Source of the DNA: Labilithrix luteola | GTDB taxonomy: Bacteria; Myxococcota_A; Polyangia; Polyangiales; Polyangiaceae | Assembly: GCF_001263205.1 (NCBI RefSeq) | Contig: NZ_CP012333.1 | Span: 8,847,501 to 8,911,500, forward strand | Length of the DNA: 64,000 bases | Direction: 5' to 3' | Shown here: in pieces, positions 43,092 to 50,384 of the stretch | Position numbering within the stretch: the stretch's first letter is position 1 | How the letters are laid out: each line of letters starts with the position of its first letter | Program-made: the position numbers and the translations under genes | The notes under the pieces: model-generated | What the model saw: the letters and a program-made list of their open reading frames with translations, nothing else | Database searches by the model: none | Told to the model about the DNA's origin: nothing

Positions 43092-44750
43092 TCAGTCGAA
43101 GGCGCAACGGGCGCCAATCGCGTAGTAGCCGTTGGGGGCTTCGGGGGCCGTACTGGTTTTCCAGTTGCTCGAGGTGGCGCCGCCGCCGTGCCTCTCCCAC
43201 GAGAAATTCAGCTCGATCATGTACTCGCCGTTGTTGATCCACTGGAGGAGATTGCCGGCGATCTCGATGTTGTTCTTGTTCCAGCCGAGCGGAAAGCGCC
43301 CCGGCGGCGAGACGTACCAAGTGATGTCCCACGGGACCGTGCCGTTGAAACGGCGGGTGGGCTTGTCGGGGGAGCCGTAGCTGAACTGGTGGTTCAGCCG
43401 TGGGTCCGCGGCGGACGCGTTGTAGCTGGTGGCGTCGTGGAAGCTCCACGGATAGCCCGAGTTCGTGCCGTTCATGTACGCGTTCTTGAGCTCGGCGAGG
43501 CTGGGCAGTCGGCCGCCTTCCCATGCGCAGAAGGCGGTCATGAGGTGCCAGCCCACGCAGTTGAGTCCCTTTGGGTCGAGCTCGTCCTGCGTGAAGTCCT
43601 GCTTGTCGTCGCCCGGCGTCCAGTACGTGTGGCCGCCGAAGCTTCCCGAGGAGCACGAACGCTTCGACTCGGTGCTGGGATCGGTGTCGTTGGGCGCATT
43701 GGTCCAGTAGGGGCCGAGCATCGCGTTGGCCTCGTCGATCGAGCCGGGGACGAGGCCGTTCCATGACGCACTCCACTTGGCCGCCGGGAGTGTCGCCACG
43801 AAGCTCTTCACGTCGCCGCTCTGCCGCTCGATGAACGCACGCATGCGGCCGGCGGTAACGGTGAAGCGATCGAGTTTCACCGTCGTGCCCGACAGAGGGG
43901 CCTGCTGGCAGCAGCTTACGTGCTCCGCGGCGGGGTCGCCGACCTCGCCCTTTCCGCACGTGTCACCGCCGAGGTGAGCGGTGCAGCTTCGGCCCTGAAC
44001 GCACTTCTTCGTGTAGCCGCAGCCGTCGCTCGCACAGTCCGCGTGAACGTTGCAGCTCGCGTCGACGGCGCACTTGGGAGCGCCGGTCGTCGTGCCTCCG
44101 CAGTCGATGTCCGACTCGTCGCCGTTCTTCACGTGGTCGGTGCCGGTCGGCTTCTGACAGGTTCCGCCCGCACAAACGAGGCTCGTGCAGTCCGCGCCGT
44201 CGAGACACTTCTTGGTGTCGGCGCAGCGAGGCGTGGTGGCGAGAGCACCGCCGCAGTCCACGTCGGTCTCGTCGCCGTTCTGCACTCCGTCATCGGGGGC
44301 GGCGGGCGCGCACGTTCCACTCTTGCACGACACGCTCGTGCAGTCCGCGCCTCCCGTGCACAGTTTGCCGTCGACGCATTTGGGGGCGACGGCGCCTCCG
44401 CAGTCGACATCCGTCTCGTCGGCGTTCTTGATCCCGTCCGTCGGGGTCGCCGCGACGCATTGTCCTTCTTGGCAAGAGAGTGAGGCGCAGTCCTTTCCGA
44501 CCATGCAGTGCTTGTCCGTCGCGCACGGCGGCGCGTGGAGTCCTCCGCAACCTTCGTCGGTCGTTTCGGGCGACTGTTTGGCGTTCGGGTTGTTCGGGCT
44601 GCTCGGATCGCTCGGATCGGCGGGGGTGGCCGCGGCGGGCGACGAGGGATCGCCCTGCGTGCCGTCGTCGGTCGTCGACGAGCATGCGACCACGGCGAGG
44701 GGGATGAGGACGGGGGCGAAGGCGATCGCGCCGAGCGTGGTGTGCCTCAT
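43092..44750 (-). CDS. Cys-rich SUMF1/FGE-fold lipoprotein
   Basis: A 552-residue protein. After a lipobox (LAVVAC), a Ser/Pro/Asn linker leads into four similar Cys-rich units, each with KNADETDVDCGG-type spacing (residues about 70-260), the repeat familiar from myxobacterial surface proteins. The C-terminal SUMF1 domain includes CAWEGGRLPSLAELKNAY, GNLLQWINNGEY and the end YYAIGARCAFD. The catalytic CxxYCxRYR copper site of true formylglycine-generating enzymes is absent. It is probably a surface-anchored binding or structural protein. It is divergent from the sulfatase-like gene (186 bases). Confidence 0.85.
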   Translation of the reverse strand: MRHTTLGAIAFAPVLIPLAVVACSSTTDDGTQGDPSSPAAATPADPSDPSSPNNPNAKQSPETTDEGCGGLHAPPCATDKHCMVGKDCASLSCQEGQCVAATPTDGIKNADETDVDCGGAVAPKCVDGKLCTGGADCTSVSCKSGTCAPAAPDDGVQNGDETDVDCGGALATTPRCADTKKCLDGADCTSLVCAGGTCQKPTGTDHVKNGDESDIDCGGTTTGAPKCAVDASCNVHADCASDGCGYTKKCVQGRSCTAHLGGDTCGKGEVGDPAAEHVSCCQQAPLSGTTVKLDRFTVTAGRMRAFIERQSGDVKSFVATLPAAKWSASWNGLVPGSIDEANAMLGPYWTNAPNDTDPSTESKRSCSSGSFGGHTYWTPGDDKQDFTQDELDPKGLNCVGWHLMTAFCAWEGGRLPSLAELKNAYMNGTNSGYPWSFHDATSYNASAADPRLNHQFSYGSPDKPTRRFNGTVPWDITWYVSPPGRFPLGWNKNNIEIAGNLLQWINNGEYMIELNFSWERHGGGATSSNWKTSTAPEAPNGYYAIGARCAFD

Positions 44751-44935
44751 GACGGCTCAACCTGGTTCAATTTCGGTGCCGGCGTGAGGTCACCGTTCGG
44801 GCGACAGGGGCTCACCGAACTTTCTTCGGAAATCGCCGACAGGGCGCGCTTGGGGGTGGATCGACGGACCGCCTTCTTGCTGTTTCCAAGGCGTGATTTG
44901 CAACATGCACCCCGCTGGTGTACGGAGCCGATTCG

Positions 44936-46864
44936 ATGTCGGCAGTGTTACCGACCGGCGACCATGAGGGGGCGCCGAGCGTTGGCGAAGCGGTAGAGCG
45001 CATAGGTTTACGCGGATTCACGCGTGCCCTCCGCCTTTGGGTGCCCACGAGCGTGTGGGTTGCGGCCCTGGTGCAGACGCTGTTCCTCGTCGTGCTTGCG
45101 GCCACGGACGGCTACGACGTGGCACGAAGCGGCGAGGTTCTGCGCGTCATCCTCACCTACGTCACGGTCGCGGCGATGTTCGGGCTCGTGCATCTGGTCG
45201 TCGGCGTGCGCTCGCGCCTGGCGGTCCCCATCACGCTCGCTGTTTTCTCGCTGTTCGTGACGGTGAACATCGCGTGCGAGGAGACGGCGGGGAACTTCGA
45301 TTACGCCTTCGTTCACGCGAACGCGCGCGAGATCTTCACGCCGCTGGGACGCCACATCGTGGCTTCGAACCTCAAGATCGGCGAGGTCGCGCTTCTCCTG
45401 TTCGTCCCGCTGACGTCGGGACTCGCGCTGGTCACCATTCCCAACCGCGCATGGCCCGGCTCGGTCCGCTCGCGCTGGGGTGCGGCACTCGTCTGCACTT
45501 CGCTTCTGGTCGGCCTCCCTGCGGCACGCGTGAGCACCCACGAAGCCCTGACGGCCTTCGTCGTCTCCGCCCTCCGCTTCCACGCCGAAAATTCCGAGGC
45601 GGAGGCATCAACCCGGGGAATGGCCTATCCCTATGTGCATGATCTCGTGCCGAGTCCGGTGGCCGCAGCTGCCTCGGCCGGCGATCCTGCGCCGCGGCCG
45701 GACGTCATTCTCCTCTTCCTCGAGTCTTGGAACGGTGTCTTCACCGACAAGACACGGCCGGACGGTCGAGCTTACACGCCGGTCTTCAATGCGCGCCGGC
45801 GGGACGGCCTCTCGTTCGAGCACTTCTACGGCAACTCGATTCAGAGCAGTCGCGGCCATTTCGCCACCCTCTGCTCGCTCATTCCGCTCTATCGCGCGAA
45901 GGAGTTCACCGACCTCGGGGCCACGCGCCTCCGGTGCTTGCCCGAGGTTCTCGGAGGGGCAGGGTACAAGAGCCTCTTCTACTCGGCGACCGCAGAGCCC
46001 GAGTTCGATCGCTCCCAGATCTTTTTCCGTCGTATCGGGTTCGACGAAGCCCTCTTTCAGGACCCCCCGCAGCTTTCGCACGACCCTGACTTCTGGGGCA
46101 CGGGTCTCCAAGACGACGTCTTCTACAAGCGCTTCTTCGGTCTGATCGACGAGCGAATCGAGCGCGAGCCGTCCGCACCGATCTTCGCCGTCGCTGCGAA
46201 CGCATCGAATCACTACCCGTTCAACGAACGCCCCAATCACGTGCCCGATCCGCACGAGGCGACGAAATATCGGCGCAACTATGTCGCGTCGCTTTCGAAC
46301 TCCGACGCGTGGCTAGCCACCTTCTTCGACGAGCTCGACAAGCGACCGCGCCTGCGCGACGCCATCGTCGTCGCCGTCGGCGACCACAGTTTCCCGGCAG
46401 ACGAGCACGGCATTCACATCAACATGCTCGGCTCCTACGAGGAGGCGTTCCGCACGGCGTTCGTTCTGCGCTGGCGCGGGCACCTCGAGCCGCGTCACGT
46501 CCCCGATCGCGCGGGCTCGCAGATCGACATCGCGCCCACCATCGCCGATCTCCTCAAGCTCTCGGGGAAGGTCGCGTTCGCGGGCCGTTCGCTTCTCGAC
46601 GAGACGCGCGCATCCGAGGCCGCACCGCTCGTCCAGCCGTACGACGGTGTGCAGCTCGTCGCCGTCCGCTATCCGTTCAAGCTCGTTCGGCACGAGGCGG
46701 CCGAGCAAGAAAGTTTGTTCGACCTCTCGACCGATCCGGCCGAAGAGCATGATCGCATCCACGATCCGCGCCTGGCCTCCGAGCGGGAGGCCCTGCGCGA
46801 AACGATCACGCGAATCCACGCAAACCAATCGGTGTTGCGCGGCAATCGCGTTTGGCCCGAGTGA
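44936..46864 (+). CDS. LTA-synthase/phosphoglycerol-transferase-type membrane sulfatase
   Basis: A 642-residue inner-membrane enzyme with a large extracytoplasmic domain. There are about five N-terminal hydrophobic segments (WVAALVQTLFLVVLAATDGY, VILTYVTVAAMFGLVHLVVG and others), then the alkaline-phosphatase-like domain. Metal and nucleophile regions are visible: ILLFLESWNGVFTD, GNSIQSSRGHFATLCSLIP, VAVGDHSFPADEHGIHIN and LTA-synthase-like HYPFNERPNH. It probably transfers a phosphoglycerol or phosphoethanolamine group to an envelope glycan. The ATG at 44936 is preferred over the upstream GTG. The sulfatase family name does not imply formylglycine. Confidence 0.87.
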   Translation: MSAVLPTGDHEGAPSVGEAVERIGLRGFTRALRLWVPTSVWVAALVQTLFLVVLAATDGYDVARSGEVLRVILTYVTVAAMFGLVHLVVGVRSRLAVPITLAVFSLFVTVNIACEETAGNFDYAFVHANAREIFTPLGRHIVASNLKIGEVALLLFVPLTSGLALVTIPNRAWPGSVRSRWGAALVCTSLLVGLPAARVSTHEALTAFVVSALRFHAENSEAEASTRGMAYPYVHDLVPSPVAAAASAGDPAPRPDVILLFLESWNGVFTDKTRPDGRAYTPVFNARRRDGLSFEHFYGNSIQSSRGHFATLCSLIPLYRAKEFTDLGATRLRCLPEVLGGAGYKSLFYSATAEPEFDRSQIFFRRIGFDEALFQDPPQLSHDPDFWGTGLQDDVFYKRFFGLIDERIEREPSAPIFAVAANASNHYPFNERPNHVPDPHEATKYRRNYVASLSNSDAWLATFFDELDKRPRLRDAIVVAVGDHSFPADEHGIHINMLGSYEEAFRTAFVLRWRGHLEPRHVPDRAGSQIDIAPTIADLLKLSGKVAFAGRSLLDETRASEAAPLVQPYDGVQLVAVRYPFKLVRHEAAEQESLFDLSTDPAEEHDRIHDPRLASEREALRETITRIHANQSVLRGNRVWPE

Positions 46865-46894
46865 TCGCGTGAGCGAGCGCCTCCTCGCCGGCGC

Positions 46895-48829
46895 TTACTT
46901 CACCCCGTTGTCGACGACCTTCTCGGTCCATTGACCGATGTGGTTCGACGTCGTGGTTTCCTGGAAGGGAAGCCAGATCGGCGCGAAGCTCGGATCCTGC
47001 CCGGCCTTGGCGCGAGCGATGTCGAAGCCGACGAGCCAGAGCTGGCGCACGTGGTTGCCGTCGACAGTCGGCGTGCGGAACCCGTAGTCGCGCACCGTGG
47101 AGTAGGTCACCCAGAAGACGTCACCGCCTTTGTACGAGCCCTTGAACGGCGACCACTTCGGCCACGAGTTATCGAGCTTCGGCGCAGGCTGACCGGCGAT
47201 CGAGCCGTTGGACTTGGCAAGCTCGATGGCGTTGCCGCCCGCCGCCGAGACCACGAACACGCGTGCGCCCGGATCGTCGTAGGTATCGCAGTTGGCAGCG
47301 GCTTCTCCGGCGGCGCACTGCGAGCGCGCGAAGACCACCCAAGCGTCATCGGGCGAGAAAGACGGGTAGTAGCTGTTCTCGCCATTCTGACTCGCGAGGA
47401 GCGGTGTCTCCGTGCCCCAAGCGGGCGGAGAGCCGGGGGTGAAGGTCATCGTGAAGAGGCTGGCCGACACGAGATTGAGCGGACCGCCGGAGCTCGCGCC
47501 GCGTGCGTAGACGAGCTGCTTGCCGTCGTTCGAGAACGAAGGGAAGAGAGAACCGGGGCCCGCCGGCAGCTTGCCGACCAACGTGTTCGTCGTCGCATCG
47601 ATCAAGGTCATGATCCCGCCGGTGTAACCGGTGCACGCACCGCGCTGCTCGACGGGGAGCCCAGGATCGTTCGGGTTGTAGCCGGAGCACGTGGGCGTCG
47701 TGACGTAGTAACGATTGTCGGGAGACCACGTTTGGGTGTCCGAGTCACCGACGGGCGCCGGGGGCGTGACGAACTGTTTCGTCGCGACGTCGACCACGGC
47801 CATCTCCATGGGACGGCCGCACCCGCGGCCGTTCGTACAGACCGGCGCAAGCATCTTCGTGCCGTCTTTGGAGAGCGCGTGGCAGCCAGCGCACTGCTGC
47901 TCCGTGAAGAAAGGCTCGACGGTCTTCGTCTTGTCGAAGTCGTAGCGATAGATGCCGGGCTTCGCCGTGCCCCCGTCCATCGTCGTGCCACGCGTGTTAA
48001 AATAATAGAGGCCGCCCTGCACGGGCGTGGAGGCCATCTGCACGGAGGCCGGCTTGCTCTCGCCGATCTTTCCGGGCGTGTCACCTGCAGCGCGAATCAC
48101 GAGCGAGACTGGATCTTCGCCCTCGAGCGTGTCGACGAGCGACGTCCACAGATCAGCGCTCGGCCGGAGTCCGCAATGATCCGGCGCATCGATCGGCGTA
48201 CACGGCGCATAGAGGTGCACGTCGACCGTCGCGCTCTGAAAGCGCAGGTCGAAGACCGTGGCGCCCGCGGGGGCTTTCCACTGGATCTCCATCGGGTCGA
48301 GGTTCGGCGGCACGAGAACGCCATCGAGGGGATAGACGAGCTCGGGCGAGAACGTGGCGTCGACGGCGCCGTTGAAACGCGTCGCCGCGTCGGCGGGCGC
48401 GCCGTCGGCAATCACCGTACGACGAAGGGTGACCGAAATCGGAGCGGTCGCCGTGATGTCGCCGGCGTTCGCTTCGACCTGGCCCTCGCCGCCGACCTTG
48501 CCCGCCGGCGAAACCAGCGGACCGTTGGCGAGGAGCACCTTGGTCGGGCCTGCCGACCAACGGACGTTGCTCGTGACGTCGCGACTCGTGCCGTCGGCGA
48601 AGACACCTTTGGCGGTGAACGTCGCTTGCGTTGGCGTGTCACCGGCGACGAGCGTGGCGCTCGTCGGATCGATCGTGAGCGACTTGAGGCCGTCGAGCGG
48701 GTTCGTCTGCGCGTCCGGCTGCTCGAAGGTGGCCGCCGGTGACTCGTCGGATCCACACGACGCGGCGGCGCCAGCGACGAGGCAAGACGCGGCAAGGAGG
48801 AGAACGGGAAAAGAAATGAGTCGTGTCAA
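46895..48829 (-). CDS. Propeller lipoprotein with BIG2-like domain and heme motif
   Basis: A 644-residue exported protein. The N-terminus is a lipoprotein signal (LLAASCLVAGAAASC). Residues about 48-140 look like a bacterial Ig (BIG2) domain: TSATLVAGDTPTQATFTAKG with DVTSNVRWSAG. A TolB/PD40-like beta-propeller follows (WSPDNRYYVTTPTCSG, LFPSFSNDGKQLVYARGA, YYPSFSPDDAWVVFARSQ). One CxxCH motif (EQQCAGCHALSKDG) would attach a c-type heme at the outer edge of a blade. Its 3' end lies 30 bases from that of the sulfatase-like gene on the other strand. The function is unknown. Confidence 0.82.
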   Translation of the reverse strand: MTRLISFPVLLLAASCLVAGAAASCGSDESPAATFEQPDAQTNPLDGLKSLTIDPTSATLVAGDTPTQATFTAKGVFADGTSRDVTSNVRWSAGPTKVLLANGPLVSPAGKVGGEGQVEANAGDITATAPISVTLRRTVIADGAPADAATRFNGAVDATFSPELVYPLDGVLVPPNLDPMEIQWKAPAGATVFDLRFQSATVDVHLYAPCTPIDAPDHCGLRPSADLWTSLVDTLEGEDPVSLVIRAAGDTPGKIGESKPASVQMASTPVQGGLYYFNTRGTTMDGGTAKPGIYRYDFDKTKTVEPFFTEQQCAGCHALSKDGTKMLAPVCTNGRGCGRPMEMAVVDVATKQFVTPPAPVGDSDTQTWSPDNRYYVTTPTCSGYNPNDPGLPVEQRGACTGYTGGIMTLIDATTNTLVGKLPAGPGSLFPSFSNDGKQLVYARGASSGGPLNLVSASLFTMTFTPGSPPAWGTETPLLASQNGENSYYPSFSPDDAWVVFARSQCAAGEAAANCDTYDDPGARVFVVSAAGGNAIELAKSNGSIAGQPAPKLDNSWPKWSPFKGSYKGGDVFWVTYSTVRDYGFRTPTVDGNHVRQLWLVGFDIARAKAGQDPSFAPIWLPFQETTTSNHIGQWTEKVVDNGVK

Positions 48830-49043
48830 GGCACCACCTCAGGAGAAGCGTTTCACAGTCCTCTCGGGCTGCGCCGTTCCAACAGCGTCTCGATATCTTT
48901 GAGGTTGCGGGGGCACGGTCGTGGCAACGTCCTACGCCTTGGCCCGGAGCGGACGATGCCGGCCCCCGAGGACGGTCGGAACGTGCTGTTCGCGTGTCCG
49001 CTCGCATTGCCGGAGAGGGGCCGTTGGTGTACGCAAGGCCCCG

Positions 49044-50384
49044 ATGTCCGTAGCTTTCTCGGCTGGTTCCAGCGACGTGGCTGTAAGCGACACGAGCGTG
49101 CCGTCTGCGTCGGAATCCGTCCTCGTGCCTCGTCGTAAGGTTCGCGTCCTCTTCATCAACGATACGGCGCGAAACGGAGGTCCAGGTCGGAGCCTGTTTT
49201 ACATCCTCCGCTTCCTCGATCCGGCCGTCGTGCACCGCGCGGTGGTTCTTCCGCGCCCCGGCGTGATCAGCGAGCTCTACGAAGAGCGAGGCGTGACCGA
49301 GGAGCTGTTCTTCGAGCACGATCTCGTCGAGAACCCGATCGAGCCGTGGGATCGGCCGATGGCTCGTGAGGACTTCGAGGCGCCTCTCGCGCTTCGCGGC
49401 GTGCGCGCAGCGGCCAACGTGGTGCGAGCCGGCCGTGCGATGGCGCGCCTGACGAATCTGATTCGTCGCGGCAACTACGACCTCATCTATTGCAACGGAA
49501 CCAACGCCGACTTCGCAGGCGGTTTGCTCGCGTTCACGTCGGCTACGCCCGCGCTCTGGCACGTGCGCTACACGTCGCTCCCCGGTGTCGTCCGCGGAAC
49601 TCACGATCGACTCGCGGCAAGCGAAGGCGTCAAACGCATCGTCTGCGTGTCGAAGGCCTCGGCGGGCCTCTTTCCGCACTGCCCCGAGAAGGTGCGCGTC
49701 ATCCACAACGCGCTCGACATCGAAGAGTTCGACGCGGCCGGCGTGACGCCTTGCCTGCGTTCCGAGCTCGGCCTTTCGCCCGACACCGTGGTGTTCGGCA
49801 GCCAAGGACGAATCCTCCCGCGCAAGGGCTACATCGAGATGGTTCGCGCAGCGAAGCTCGCCATCGATCGCATGAGCGACGAGGAGCGAGCGCGCGTGCA
49901 CTTCGCCGTGCTCGGCGATACGCCCGAAGACATCCGGCCTGACCACGTCGCCGAATGCCGTGGGCTCGTGAAGGAGCTCGGACTCGAGAAGCAGTTCACG
50001 TTCCTTGGATTCAAGATCGACGTGAAACCGTATGTGACCGATTTCGACGTTGCCGTGGTGCCGAGCGTCTACCCGGATCCGCTTCCGCGCGCGGTCATCG
50101 AGTCGATGGCGCTCGGCAAACCGGTTATCGCCTTCGACGTTGGCGGTGTGGCCGAGATGCTTCGTGGTGGTGAAACGGGCGCGCTCGTCCGCGGAACGCC
50201 GCCGGACGTGGCGGGGCTCTCCGAACAGTTCCTGCGTTACCTCCGTGATCCCGACCTCCGTCGGAAGCAGGGGCTCGCTGGGCGTGCCCGCGTCGAACGC
50301 GACTTCGATGGCGCCACGCAGGCCAAGCGGATTCAGAACCAAATCGTCGAGGCCTCGGGGCTCGCCACGGGGACCGTGTCGTGA
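49044..50384 (+). CDS. GT4-type glycosyltransferase coupled to an RND exporter
   Basis: A 446-residue GT-B glycosyltransferase. Its N-terminal domain reads VRVLFINDTARNGGPGRSL; the C-terminal domain has VIHNALDIEEFDA, GRILPRKGYIEMVRAAK, the acceptor-side FLGFKIDVKPYVTDFDV and the conserved VVPSVYPDPLPRAVIESMA. The ATG at 49044 gives a short Ser-rich leader; the open frame upstream is not family-like. Its stop overlaps the start of the RND-type gene (GTGA), which suggests that the sugar it adds is on a molecule exported by that protein. It is separated by 214 bases from the divergent propeller gene. Confidence 0.9.
   Translation: MSVAFSAGSSDVAVSDTSVPSASESVLVPRRKVRVLFINDTARNGGPGRSLFYILRFLDPAVVHRAVVLPRPGVISELYEERGVTEELFFEHDLVENPIEPWDRPMAREDFEAPLALRGVRAAANVVRAGRAMARLTNLIRRGNYDLIYCNGTNADFAGGLLAFTSATPALWHVRYTSLPGVVRGTHDRLAASEGVKRIVCVSKASAGLFPHCPEKVRVIHNALDIEEFDAAGVTPCLRSELGLSPDTVVFGSQGRILPRKGYIEMVRAAKLAIDRMSDEERARVHFAVLGDTPEDIRPDHVAECRGLVKELGLEKQFTFLGFKIDVKPYVTDFDVAVVPSVYPDPLPRAVIESMALGKPVIAFDVGGVAEMLRGGETGALVRGTPPDVAGLSEQFLRYLRDPDLRRKQGLAGRARVERDFDGATQAKRIQNQIVEASGLATGTVS

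Noticed and set aside
43092..46864. A sulfatase with its formylglycine-generating activator
   Set aside because: The SUMF1-fold protein lacks the copper-site cysteines and the sulfatase-family enzyme is of the LTA-synthase type, which does not need formylglycine.
46931..48742. 603-codon plus-strand frame opposite the propeller lipoprotein
   Set aside because: Antisense shadow with Arg/Asp-biased composition and no motifs, while the opposite strand has a clear lipobox and domains.
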